DNA of 22,144 bases from positions 112,524-134,667 of the forward strand of contig DBOG01000042.1 in the NCBI GenBank assembly GCA_002299915.1. The letters run 5' to 3'. Positions 1-7,968 of the stretch are shown here, one piece after another. Source of the stretch: Proteobacteria bacterium UBA652. GTDB taxonomy: Bacteria > Pseudomonadota > Gammaproteobacteria > Nitrosococcales > Methylophagaceae. The notes beneath the pieces are model-generated. The model searched no databases and was not told the origin of the DNA. It saw only the letters and a list, made by a program, of their open reading frames with translations. Each line of letters starts with the position of its first letter. The stretch's first letter is position 1. A program made the translations under genes and the position numbers.

Positions 1-343
1 CGCCACATTTTCCTTCTTCCATCTTTTCCTGCATTTCAGCGCCACACTTAGCTTCGCCTGCTTTATCTTCCATTTCAGCACCACATTTTGCTTCACCAGC
101 TTTGTCTTCCATATCTGCACCACATGAAGCTTCCGTATCTTTTGCCTTATCACCGCCACAACTACCTTCACTATCTTTTGGCATATTACCACCACAATTA
201 CCTTCTGCTAGCTGCATATAGCCGCTTGATAATTCTGCTGTTTTAAATGGGCTTGCATCGGCACTCGCTATGGTTGGGCTCAATGCCAAGCCTGCTGTTA
301 ATGTTACTACTGCTAAACTCAGTGTTGTTTGTTTCGTTTTCAT
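1..343 (-). CDS. HvfA/bufferin-like secreted Cys-Gly repeat protein, probable RiPP metallophore precursor (3' end outside window)
   Basis: The first 114 residues are visible; the gene runs out of the window at base 1. Residues 1-28 are a Sec signal peptide (basic start MKTKQ, hydrophobic core, cleavage likely after IASA). The mature part is acidic, low in complexity and holds six Cys-Gly motifs: EGNCG, EGSCG, EASCG, EAKCG, EAKCG and EGKCG. The last three sit in near-identical 13-residue repeats (A-x-M-x-x-K-x-x-E-x-K-C-G). EGKCG-type repeats behind a signal peptide are typical of HvfA-like precursors. In characterised members, MNIO (DUF692) enzymes with a partner protein modify these cysteines, and the product binds copper. 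The start has a good Shine-Dalgarno (AAGGA, 9 nt upstream). It is divergent from an ECF sigma/anti-sigma pair, a common context for this family. Family assignment is from motif and layout only; the modifying enzymes would lie beyond base 1. Confidence 0.75.
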   Translation of the reverse strand, partial: MKTKQTTLSLAVVTLTAGLALSPTIASADASPFKTAELSSGYMQLAEGNCGGNMPKDSEGSCGGDKAKDTEASCGADMEDKAGEAKCGAEMEDKAGEAKCGAEMQEKMEEGKCG

Positions 344-474
344 TGGTCTTATTCCTTTTCATCTAATTTAATGAGGTTATAAAATAGACCAGCCAATATC
401 AGCCAATATCAGCCAATCTTGCTAACATAGACACAACATAAGCCAATTTGTTACACGACAATTAAAAAAAACAC
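344..474. promoter_or_regulatory. Divergent control region between the Cys-Gly repeat gene and the ECF sigma gene
   Basis: This 131-bp region holds the start signals of both divergent genes. It contains four direct copies of AGCCAAT beginning at 391, 401, 411 and 441, all in phase with a 10-bp helical repeat. On the minus strand, GTAAC (450-454) and GTC (430-432) are separated by 17 bp. That arrangement resembles an ECF-type -35/-10 pair upstream of the Cys-Gly repeat gene, but the match is short and is inference only. No convincing sigma-70 promoter was found for the sigma gene. Confidence 0.45.
391..447. repeat. Four helically phased AGCCAAT direct repeats
   Basis: The first three copies are contiguous 10-mers (AGCCAATATC, AGCCAATATC, AGCCAATCTT). 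The fourth lies exactly 30 bp after the third. All four therefore face the same side of the helix, which fits cooperative binding of a regulator. Chance slippage could explain the first three copies but not the phased fourth. Confidence 0.7.
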
Positions 475-1077
475 GTGATTTCATCAAATAAAAATGAAAA
501 ACAGCTTGTCAAACAACTGCTAGCGGGCGATCCTGCTGCATTTGAATCGCTTGTGGGCGACTATCAAAACCTGATGATTTCTGTCGCCAGAGCGATTATT
601 GGTGAAGCCTTTGCAGATGAAGTGGTGCAGGATGCTTGGATGTCAGCGATCAAAGCATTGCCCAAATTTGAAAGCCGCTCTAGTTTAAAAACGTGGCTGC
701 TCCATATTGTCAGCAATGGTGCAAAAAGCCGCTTGCGGCGTGAGAAGCGTCAGCTCTCTTTAGATGATGGTTGGCAATCTGAATCCAGTGACAAATTTGA
801 TGGCAGAGGCCACCGTTATGATGATGTTCTTCCTTGGGAAGATGATACACCAGAAGCCTTGCTTGCCAATCAAGAGCTAAGCCAAATAATTGAGGCTTGC
901 TTCCAACAATTGCCCGCATTACAGCGTGCTGCGTTAACCTTATATGATATGGAAGGTGTTAAAATGGCCGAGGTATGTAACATTCTGGATATCTCTGCGT
1001 CTAATGCTAGGGTATTGTTGCATCGTGCAAGAACAACGCTACACCATACTATTGAACAATATCGGAACCCTAAGTAA
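475..1077 (+). CDS. ECF-type RNA polymerase sigma factor
   Basis: This 200-residue protein has the two-domain ECF layout. Sigma region 2 spans about residues 22-95 (FESLVGDYQ..., ADEVVQDAW, KTWLLHI) and ends in a basic stretch RLRREKR. After an acidic linker, region 4 spans about residues 137-195 (LPALQRAALTLYDMEG, then the helix-turn-helix SASNARVLLHRARTTL). It directs RNA polymerase to a small regulon. GTG at 475 is the only sensible start: an in-frame TAA lies at 463-465 and the next Met is deep inside region 2. No clear Shine-Dalgarno is present. The anti-sigma gene begins on the base after its stop, so the two are translationally coupled. The divergent Cys-Gly repeat gene is the most likely target. 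The ECF subgroup could not be determined. Confidence 0.93.
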   Translation: MISSNKNEKQLVKQLLAGDPAAFESLVGDYQNLMISVARAIIGEAFADEVVQDAWMSAIKALPKFESRSSLKTWLLHIVSNGAKSRLRREKRQLSLDDGWQSESSDKFDGRGHRYDDVLPWEDDTPEALLANQELSQIIEACFQQLPALQRAALTLYDMEGVKMAEVCNILDISASNARVLLHRARTTLHHTIEQYRNPK

Positions 1078-1311
1078 ATGGCTCAATGTAAAGACATCGC
1101 CGAAGAAGCAAATCAATATATTGATGGCGATCTGCCATTAAGGCGTCGTATTAGCTTATATTTTCACTTAGTTGTCTGTAAGTGTTGTCGCGTTTATCTC
1201 GACCAAATGCGCGACACCATTCGAGCGGTTACTGTGTTTAAGCCAAAAGAAGCAATTAACCAAGATATTAAAAGCCTGGCACAACGCCTGCGGGAAGAAT
1301 CACAAAAATAG
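1078..1311 (+). CDS. Soluble zinc-finger anti-sigma factor (ZAS-like)
   Basis: The 77-residue protein starts immediately after the sigma-factor stop (TAAATG), the usual layout of a sigma/anti-sigma pair. It has an early Cys (Cys4) and the motif HLVVCKCC near residues 30-37. That motif fits the Hx3CxxC signature of zinc-binding anti-sigma domains, in which the metal-thiolate site can sense redox state or metals. The remainder is helical and basic, with no membrane segment, so the protein should be cytoplasmic. It likely sequesters the upstream sigma factor until its Cys/His site is oxidised or metallated. The signal is inferred, not shown by the sequence. Confidence 0.85.
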   Translation: MAQCKDIAEEANQYIDGDLPLRRRISLYFHLVVCKCCRVYLDQMRDTIRAVTVFKPKEAINQDIKSLAQRLREESQK

Positions 1312-1333
1312 CGCGCGCTCATAGTGAGCGCGC
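1303..1333 (-). terminator. Rho-independent terminator of the dockerin-protein gene
   Basis: A perfect 8-bp GC-rich stem (GCGCGCTC at 1313-1320, GAGCGCGC at 1326-1333) with a 5-nt loop lies 10 bp beyond the dockerin gene stop. On the minus strand it is followed by TATTTTTG. The plus-strand side has no T-run, so it is weaker for the convergent sigma/anti-sigma operon. Confidence 0.75.
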
Positions 1334-1343
1334 TCGCTAAGCG

Positions 1344-2807
1344 CTAACCTAGTACCGCATTGATGGTACAAATCACGTCTTGAATATCAATGATACCATC
1401 CACATCTGTATTGCAATTCGCCGCTTCGGTAGTTGCTTCGCTTCCAAGTATTATATTAATAATAAAAATCACATCTTTAATATCGACGACAGCATCATCA
1501 TTTGCATCACCAGTTAAACTCAGGCTGCTCGCCGTCGTTTTAATTGCATTCTCATCTCCTGTCGCAGAACCATCACCCTGATCGTTAATGGCCACTGCAC
1601 TTGGCTGTGCGATGATGGTGTGTGTTAGCCTGAATTGCGGTGCGATCGTGGGGGTTTCTGTGCCACCAGCTGCAAAAGTATTGTTTTGCACGGTAATATT
1701 TTCAACATAGCCATGGCCTTCATTGGCGTCATCGGTATTATTTGGATCACAGTTGATTGGGGGATTGGCATTTTTGTAGCCCCGCCCTGCATAGCCTCCA
1801 ATCACTAAATCACCAAAGTGACTATCTGTTGCCGTATTATTTTCCAGTAGAATATGTGAGGATGTTAGGCAATTTTCCGCACCAATTTCATAGCCCCATG
1901 CTGCATTTGTCACTTGATTTCCCGTGATCCGAATATGATGTCCTCCATCCACATAAATAGCCGCCGCCCAGCTATGCTGATTACCATATGCTGGGTTATC
2001 AAGTGTGCTCATTGTTTCGACGGTATTGTTTTCAATAAAGCCGTAGCGTGCTGCATCTACCTCACTTGGAAATTTCTTACCGCCGATGGTTTGCGTTCCT
2101 GCTATACCCTCACCACCGATGGCATCAATCGCAATATTATTTACATCATGAACATGGTTTGCCTTAATTTCCCAGTTTGTAACATTACCATTGATAACAA
2201 TACTTTCACTTGAGCCTGTTTTCATATCATAGACTTCGTTGCCTTCGATAATTATATCTGTTATGGCTAATACTTCTGTCTCTCCTTCGCCATATACCAC
2301 AATCCCATGTGCGTTATCATCGCCCACTTTAAAATCATGGATCTTATTGTTCAAAATAGCAATATGAGAAATATTTTCACCATCGACTTGGATCCCTGCA
2401 ATAAAACTATTTGCCTGATGTCCCTGTAATTCAAGCCCTTCGATGACAACTTCATGGGTATCACTTTGTATCTCAAGAAAGGAGCCATTACCACTGGCCG
2501 TTAATATAACGCCTGGCATGCCCTGTAATTTAGTTTTAGACCGAGTGATCACCAGAGGCAAATCTGTTGGTACTTGCGCCACTTCAACAACACAATACTG
2601 ATCCGCACCCACCACAGCATCACAGGAGGAAATCGCTGCTGCTAAGGTATCGCCAGCAACCACACCTGCAGTATTTGAAAAACCACTCATCCAACTTCGT
2701 TCGGGTCTATGGCTGTCATTCAGTAGGGAGTCGCTTCCCCAATCAACCGCCTGAGCACTGTTAAACCCCACCAATACGAGCCCTGAAATCAGTATAACTT
2801 TACACAT
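1344..2807 (-). CDS. Secreted right-handed beta-helix protein with C-terminal dockerin domain
   Basis: The protein has 487 residues. The start at 2807 is chosen over an in-frame extension because a Shine-Dalgarno (AAGGAAG) precedes it and the first 20 residues form a clean signal peptide (MCKVILISGLVLVGFNSAQA). The central region has many repeats of the form I-x-I-x-x-N-x-V/I (IEGNEVYDM, IENNTVETM, ITGNQVTNA, LLENNTATDS), typical of pectate-lyase-like parallel beta-helices. No catalytic residues can be assigned. The last about 58 residues are a type I dockerin with two Ca-binding segments, GDANDDAVVDIKDV and NTDVDGIIDIQDV, each followed by an IINIIL-like helix. Dockerins bind cohesins in cellulosomes, but isolated ones occur in other secreted proteins. 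It is likely extracellular and Ca-stabilised, with a polysaccharide-related or surface role possible. A 40-bp gap separates it from the upstream DUF1244 gene. Confidence 0.85.
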   Translation of the reverse strand: MCKVILISGLVLVGFNSAQAVDWGSDSLLNDSHRPERSWMSGFSNTAGVVAGDTLAAAISSCDAVVGADQYCVVEVAQVPTDLPLVITRSKTKLQGMPGVILTASGNGSFLEIQSDTHEVVIEGLELQGHQANSFIAGIQVDGENISHIAILNNKIHDFKVGDDNAHGIVVYGEGETEVLAITDIIIEGNEVYDMKTGSSESIVINGNVTNWEIKANHVHDVNNIAIDAIGGEGIAGTQTIGGKKFPSEVDAARYGFIENNTVETMSTLDNPAYGNQHSWAAAIYVDGGHHIRITGNQVTNAAWGYEIGAENCLTSSHILLENNTATDSHFGDLVIGGYAGRGYKNANPPINCDPNNTDDANEGHGYVENITVQNNTFAAGGTETPTIAPQFRLTHTIIAQPSAVAINDQGDGSATGDENAIKTTASSLSLTGDANDDAVVDIKDVIFIINIILGSEATTEAANCNTDVDGIIDIQDVICTINAVLG

Positions 2808-2847
2808 ATTTACTTCCTTATTTTTTATGCTCTCCATTTTTGCTGCT

Positions 2848-3132
2848 TTACTTTTTATGTTCCCGCTTCGGCCCGATTTGATGTTGTTCTTTCCATTCAT
2901 CATAAGGCATGCCATACACCGCTTCTCGTGCCTCGGCATAATCCATCGTCACTCCTTTATCTTCTGCCGCTGCTAACATCCATTTAGACAGACAATTACG
3001 GCAAAATCCAGCTAGCTCCATAATATCGATATTTTGCACATCCGTTCTATTTTGTAAATGACTGACTAACCGTCTAAAAGCAGCCGCTTCAAGTTCTAAC
3101 TGTGTTTGTGAATCAAATTCAGATATTTTCAT
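2848..3132 (-). CDS. DUF1244 family protein
   Basis: This small soluble protein (94 residues) carries the family signature GFCRNCLSKW near the middle, followed by the conserved YAEAREAVYGMPYDEWKEQHQ block. Its length matches the family. The start at 3132 is preferred over an upstream in-frame Met because it is preceded by AAAGAAGA, and family members begin close to this point. The upstream extension would also run into ispH in another frame. No biochemical function is established for the family. The paired Cys (CxxC) suggests metal or redox chemistry, as inference only. It lies 16 bp downstream of ispH and is probably the last gene of the gyrA-pheA-ispH transcript. Confidence 0.85.
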   Translation of the reverse strand: MKISEFDSQTQLELEAAAFRRLVSHLQNRTDVQNIDIMELAGFCRNCLSKWMLAAAEDKGVTMDYAEAREAVYGMPYDEWKEQHQIGPKREHKK

Positions 3133-3148
3133 GTTTGTCTTCTTTAAT

Positions 3149-4099
3149 TTATGGGAAGTTAATCGGTATCGCTTTAAGTGCTTTCGGTACAGAAAAAACA
3201 ACGTTTTCTTCTTCGCCTTGATATTCAACTACTTCGTTGACACCCAGAGATTGCAGTTTAGCCACCACATCAGCCACTAAGACTTCGGGAGCAGAAGCAC
3301 CTGCAGTAACCCCAATGTTCTGCTTGTTTTCTAACCATACAGGGTCAATTCCCTCTGCATTATCAACTAAATAAGCAGTGGTGTTTAACTTCTCGGACAG
3401 TTCTCGTAAGCGATTGGAATTAGAGCTGTTTACCGAACCAACAACAAACACAATATCACATTCTTCAGCCAATATTTTTACCGCATCTTGCCTGTTTTGT
3501 GTGGCATAACAAATATCATCTTTGCGGGGGCCAAGAATAGCAGGGAACCGAGATTTTAATGCGCTAATAACCGACAAGGTATCATCAACAGAGAGTGTTG
3601 TTTGGGTCACAAAGCCCAAGTTATCAGGCTGCCTGACACTGAGGTTCATCACATCTTCTGCGGTTTCAACCAAATACATTTGACCTGTTTCTGCTTGATA
3701 TTGCCCCATCGTGCCTTCTACTTCAGGGTGCCCTGCATGACCAATTAGAATGCATTCGCGATCTGCCTTTTCATGTCGCGCAACTTCTATATGTACTTTT
3801 GTGACCAAGGGGCAAGTCGCATCAAACACTTTTAATCCACGAAGCTTCCCTTTCACTTGCACCGATTTTGAGACGCCATGTGCACTGAAAATAACCGTGC
3901 TATTATCAGGTACTTCATCTAACTCTTTAACAAACACAGCCCCTTTGTCTCGCAAGCCATCGACCACAAATTTATTATGCACCACCTCATGGCGTACATA
4001 CACTGGGGCACCAAATAACTCTAGTGAACGTTCTACGATCTCAATTGCGCGATCAACACCAGCACAAAACCCCCGAGGATTAGCTAATAATAGTTTCAT
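3149..4099 (-). CDS. ispH: 4-hydroxy-3-methylbut-2-enyl diphosphate reductase (LytB/IspH)
   Basis: The enzyme catalyses the last step of the methylerythritol phosphate pathway, reducing HMBPP to IPP and DMAPP with an iron-sulfur cluster. All three cluster cysteines are visible: Cys12 in NPRGFCAGVDRAI, the Cys of FDATCPLVTKVH, and the Cys of DDICYATQNRQ. The substrate-site motifs EVVHNK, GHAGHPEVEGTMGQ and FVTQTTLS are also present. At 316 residues it has the usual length for the family. It starts 11 bp after the pheA stop, which indicates co-transcription. No strong Shine-Dalgarno is seen, so translation may depend on coupling to pheA. Confidence 0.97.
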   Translation of the reverse strand: MKLLLANPRGFCAGVDRAIEIVERSLELFGAPVYVRHEVVHNKFVVDGLRDKGAVFVKELDEVPDNSTVIFSAHGVSKSVQVKGKLRGLKVFDATCPLVTKVHIEVARHEKADRECILIGHAGHPEVEGTMGQYQAETGQMYLVETAEDVMNLSVRQPDNLGFVTQTTLSVDDTLSVISALKSRFPAILGPRKDDICYATQNRQDAVKILAEECDIVFVVGSVNSSNSNRLRELSEKLNTTAYLVDNAEGIDPVWLENKQNIGVTAGASAPEVLVADVVAKLQSLGVNEVVEYQGEEENVVFSVPKALKAIPINFP

Positions 4100-4110
4100 T
4101 GAATAAAGGC

Positions 4111-5199
4111 TTAAATAACAGCTTTAGGATATGAACCTAAGACACGGCAAATCGCAGATTGTTCCACTAATTGTGCTAATGCAGTGGCAACAATAGGATC
4201 TTCTTGATGACCATCGATATCAATAAAGAACACATATTCCCAGATACCCGTACGTGCTGGCCGTGATTCAATTCGGCTCATACTAATACCATTATCTGCT
4301 AACGGTTTAAGTAATGTTTGTAATGCGCCTGATTCGTTTTTAGTAGAGACCAGTAATGCTGTTTTATCTTCGCCTGTCATCGGTACAGATTGATGGCCAA
4401 CCACCAAGAATCGGGTTGTATTATTGGCTTCATCCTCAATGTGTTTTGCAACAGCGGATAAACCATAAATTTCTGCCGCACGATCGCCAGCAATGGCCGC
4501 GCTATTTGGTGTTTCAGCAACCAACCTGGCCGCTTCAGAATTACTGCTCACCGCTATTTGTTCACAGTCCGCCATATTATCTTGCAACCAATGTCGGCAT
4601 TGCGCCAATGCTTGTGGGTGCGCATAAATTTTTTGGATCGCTTTGTTATCAGTTTCTTTGCTCAGTAAATAATGATGGATCCGTAAACTCACTTCACCAT
4701 TAATTTTTAACGGTGAATCAATAAACCGATCTAAAGTATGCGAGACCACACCTTCCGTTGAGTTTTCAACGGGCACCATCCCATAATGGCTATTACCAAC
4801 TTCAACGGCATGAAATACGTCTGCAATGGTAGGATATGCGTTGAGCCTTACTGAACCGCCAAATTGTTTTAGCCCTGCCGCTTGAGTGAAGGATCCTTCT
4901 GGTCCCAAATAGGCCACTTCAATCGGCTTTTCTGCCGCCAAACAGGCCGACATGATTTCACGAAAAAGTCGTGCCATTTCTGCATCGGGTAAATCGCCAC
5001 TATTACGAGCAATCACATCCCTTAGAACATTAGCTTCGCGGGCGGGCCGATAAAAATCTGCTTCTTGATCACCGGAAGCAATCTTGACCTTAGCAACTTC
5101 CAATGCCAATGCCGCTCGCTCACTAATCAATGTCTGGATCTGCTTATCCAAACCATCAATCTTCTCACGTACGGCAGTTAAGGAGGTCTCTTTTTCCAT
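4111..5199 (-). CDS. pheA: Bifunctional chorismate mutase / prephenate dehydratase (P-protein)
   Basis: This 362-residue fusion converts chorismate to prephenate and then phenylpyruvate, the committed steps of phenylalanine synthesis. Residues 1-90 are an AroQ-type helical chorismate mutase (VREKIDGLDKQIQTLISERAAL, then YRPAREANVLRDV). About residues 93-275 are prephenate dehydratase (YLGPEGSFTQAA, VPVENSTEGVVSHTLD, and TTRF near the end). The C-terminal about 85 residues form an ACT regulatory domain with GALQTLLKPL and the ESRP motif that binds Phe, so feedback inhibition is expected. It follows gyrA by 25 bp on the same strand. In several gammaproteobacteria serC lies between gyrA and pheA; it is missing here. 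Confidence 0.97.
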   Translation of the reverse strand: MEKETSLTAVREKIDGLDKQIQTLISERAALALEVAKVKIASGDQEADFYRPAREANVLRDVIARNSGDLPDAEMARLFREIMSACLAAEKPIEVAYLGPEGSFTQAAGLKQFGGSVRLNAYPTIADVFHAVEVGNSHYGMVPVENSTEGVVSHTLDRFIDSPLKINGEVSLRIHHYLLSKETDNKAIQKIYAHPQALAQCRHWLQDNMADCEQIAVSSNSEAARLVAETPNSAAIAGDRAAEIYGLSAVAKHIEDEANNTTRFLVVGHQSVPMTGEDKTALLVSTKNESGALQTLLKPLADNGISMSRIESRPARTGIWEYVFFIDIDGHQEDPIVATALAQLVEQSAICRVLGSYPKAVI

Positions 5200-5225
5200 A
5201 TTATTACCCGTGGTGATGGCGACTA

Positions 5226-7850
5226 TTATTCATCGTCACCAGACGCCTCGGTTGTTACCTCATCAGCTGAGGATTCAGCACCGTCTTCACTTTCATCAAA
5301 CTCATCATCGTCCCCCTCTTCTTCAAGCACCCGTTCAAGACCGACTAATTTCTCTTTTTTCGTTAGATTAATCAGTTTAACACCTTGTGTGTTACGTCCT
5401 ACTTGAGATACATCACGTACCGGTGTCCGCACGAGCGTACCACCATCGGTAATCAACATAATTTGATTTTCTTCTAGTACTTGCACTGCACCCACCACAC
5501 ACCCGTTACGGTCTGATGTTTTAATTGAAATAATGCCCTGGCCTCCGCGACCTTGTACTCGGTATTCTTCTAGTACAGTACGTTTACCAAAGCCAAATTC
5601 AGTTGCCGTTAAGATAGCGCCATCTTCTTCACCTGCGATGATGAGTGAAATTACTTCATCACCTTCTGCTAAGCGAATACCGCGCACACCTCGCGATACA
5701 CGGCCCATTGAGCGGACATCTGTTTCAGAGAAACGAATCACCTTGCCAGTTGAACTAAACAACATAATATCAGCATGACCATCCGTCACGGCGACGCCCA
5801 CCAATTGATCGCCTTCTTTCAAATCTAACGCAATAATTCCATTGGCACGTGGGCGAGAATAATCAACTAATGGCGTTTTCTTGACTGTGCCCGAGGCGGT
5901 CGCCATAAAGATATAATGTTCACCATCAAAATCACGCACTGGCATCACTGCTGTAATTGTTTCACCTTCATCTAATGGTAATAAATTAACAATTGGCTTA
6001 CCGCGTGCAGCACGGCCGCCTTGTGGCAATTCATATACTTTCTTCCAATACACCTGGCCTTGGCTTGAGAAGCACAGTAAGGTGTCATGCGTATTGGCAA
6101 TAAACAAATGCTCGATGAAATCTTCATCTTTCATATTGGTGGCAGATTTACCTTTACCGCCACGGCGTTGCGCACGATAAGTATCTAGCTGCTGGGTTTT
6201 CGCATAGCCCGCATGCGATAAGGTAACAACCATTTCTTCTTCTGTGATCAAATCTTCTAGGGTTAAGTCAACGTGTGATGCTAATATTTCAGTGCGGCGC
6301 TCATCGCCATATTCGTCTTTGATAGCGACTAATTCTTCACGAATCACTGCCATCAAATTATCTGGGTCTCCTAATATCGCTAACAACTCGCCAATCGCTT
6401 CTAATACTTCACGATATTCATCCAGGATCTTATCTTGCTCTAAACCGGTGAGGCGATGCAAGCGCATTTCTAAAATAGCTTGCGCTTGAACACTTGAAAG
6501 GTAATAATCCCCTTCAATGAGGCCGCGACCTTCCTCAAGATCTTCTGGGCGTGACGCTTCTGCCCCAGCGGCCCCGAGCATCTCGATAATCATGCCTGAT
6601 TCCCAACCTTTCGCCAGCAACCCTGCTTTCGCTTCCGCGGGGTTAGCTGAGGCCTTGATAAGTTCAATCACCTCATCAATGTTCGCCAGCGCTGTCGCCA
6701 ATCCTTCTAAAATATGGGCGCGATCACGTGCTTTGCGTAATTCATAAATACAACGGCGCGTCACCACTTCACGGCGATGACGAATAAAGGCTTCTAAAAT
6801 ATCTTTTAAGCCTAATAAACGCGGCTGACCATCAACAACAGCCACCATATTGATCCCAAATACAGTTTGCATCTGGGTCTGTTTGTATAGGTTATTTAAC
6901 ACAACTTCAGGTACTTCACCCCGTTTAAGTTCCACCACCATCCGCATGCCATCTTTATCAGATTCATCACGCAGGCCGGAAATACCCTCTATCTTTTTAT
7001 CTTTCACCAACTCCGCTATTTTCTCAAGTAAACGTGCTTTGTTTACTTGATAAGGCAATTCGATCACGACAATGCTTTGGCGACCCATTGATTCATTGGT
7101 CTCAATTTCTGCTCGCGCACGCATATGAACCCGACCACGCCCTGTGCGATAGGCTTCAGCCATCCCATACGCGCCATTAATCAGTGCCGCTGTTGGGAAA
7201 TCAGGGCCAGGCACATATTGCATCAAGTCGCTGATTTCCAAGCTGGCATCATCAATTAACGCGATACAGGCATTCAAAATTTCAGTCAGATTATGTGGCG
7301 GGATATTGGTCGCCATCCCGACCGCTATACCAGAAGATCCATTAACCAATAAGGCTGGAAATTTTGTAGGTAAGACTGATGGTTCATGCTCTGATTCATC
7401 ATAGTTGGGGGTAAAGTCGACCGTCTCTTTATCCAAATCGGCCAGCATTTCATGCGCAATTTTTGCCATCCGCACTTCAGTATACCGCATCGCTGCAGGC
7501 GGATCCCCATCCACTGACCCAAAGTTCCCCTGCCCATCTACGAGCATATAACGCATCGAAAAGGGCTGTGCCATCCGCACCATGGTGTCATATACCGCAG
7601 TATCACCATGCGGATGATATTTACCGATAACATCACCGACAATACGTGCTGACTTTTTGTATGAACCATTCCAATTATTACTAAGCTCACGCATCGCATA
7701 TAACACGCGTCGATGAACAGGCTTCAAGCCATCGCGCACATCTGGCAACGCACGCCCAACAATAACACTCATCGCATAATCCAAATAGGATTGCTTCATC
7801 TCCTCTTCAATACTGATGGAGTCTATCTCTAAAGGATTCTCTTCGCTCAT
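5226..7850 (-). CDS. gyrA: DNA gyrase subunit A
   Basis: This is the cleavage-rejoining subunit of type IIA topoisomerase, which introduces negative supercoils together with GyrB. Its 874 residues match the usual length. The winged-helix active site holds the catalytic Tyr123 (PPAAMRYTEVRM). The quinolone region reads HPHGDTAVYD, with Thr84 and Asp88 at the positions of E. coli Ser83 and Asp87. Thr here is wild type in some gammaproteobacteria and is not by itself evidence of resistance. The GyrA box QRRGGKG, needed for DNA wrapping, is intact near residue 565. Six-blade C-terminal repeats follow, then a very acidic tail of Glu/Asp/Ser from about residue 842. It is followed directly by pheA and ispH. 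Confidence 0.98.
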   Translation of the reverse strand: MSEENPLEIDSISIEEEMKQSYLDYAMSVIVGRALPDVRDGLKPVHRRVLYAMRELSNNWNGSYKKSARIVGDVIGKYHPHGDTAVYDTMVRMAQPFSMRYMLVDGQGNFGSVDGDPPAAMRYTEVRMAKIAHEMLADLDKETVDFTPNYDESEHEPSVLPTKFPALLVNGSSGIAVGMATNIPPHNLTEILNACIALIDDASLEISDLMQYVPGPDFPTAALINGAYGMAEAYRTGRGRVHMRARAEIETNESMGRQSIVVIELPYQVNKARLLEKIAELVKDKKIEGISGLRDESDKDGMRMVVELKRGEVPEVVLNNLYKQTQMQTVFGINMVAVVDGQPRLLGLKDILEAFIRHRREVVTRRCIYELRKARDRAHILEGLATALANIDEVIELIKASANPAEAKAGLLAKGWESGMIIEMLGAAGAEASRPEDLEEGRGLIEGDYYLSSVQAQAILEMRLHRLTGLEQDKILDEYREVLEAIGELLAILGDPDNLMAVIREELVAIKDEYGDERRTEILASHVDLTLEDLITEEEMVVTLSHAGYAKTQQLDTYRAQRRGGKGKSATNMKDEDFIEHLFIANTHDTLLCFSSQGQVYWKKVYELPQGGRAARGKPIVNLLPLDEGETITAVMPVRDFDGEHYIFMATASGTVKKTPLVDYSRPRANGIIALDLKEGDQLVGVAVTDGHADIMLFSSTGKVIRFSETDVRSMGRVSRGVRGIRLAEGDEVISLIIAGEEDGAILTATEFGFGKRTVLEEYRVQGRGGQGIISIKTSDRNGCVVGAVQVLEENQIMLITDGGTLVRTPVRDVSQVGRNTQGVKLINLTKKEKLVGLERVLEEEGDDDEFDESEDGAESSADEVTTEASGDDE

Positions 7851-7968
7851 GTATGGTTCTCTATTGGGTCATAAAATAAACGCTTTTAGCAAGCATCAAA
7901 TTCAAACCCTAATGTTAACACGTCAAGCCTGTTTTTGCACCCTTTTGTCACTTATCCTTCCCCTACCT

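Noticed and set aside
2808..2939. In-frame N-terminal extension of the beta-helix/dockerin protein
   Set aside because: It overlaps the DUF1244 gene, has no signal peptide at its own start, and would bury the clear signal peptide and Shine-Dalgarno at 2807.
7520..7620. Thr at the GyrA quinolone position as a resistance mutation
   Set aside because: Thr is the wild-type residue in several gammaproteobacteria, so no claim of resistance can be made.
7851..7968. gyrA promoter (TTGACG at 7921-7926)
   Set aside because: The -35-like hexamer is good, but no acceptable -10 occurs at 16-18 bp, so no promoter is called.
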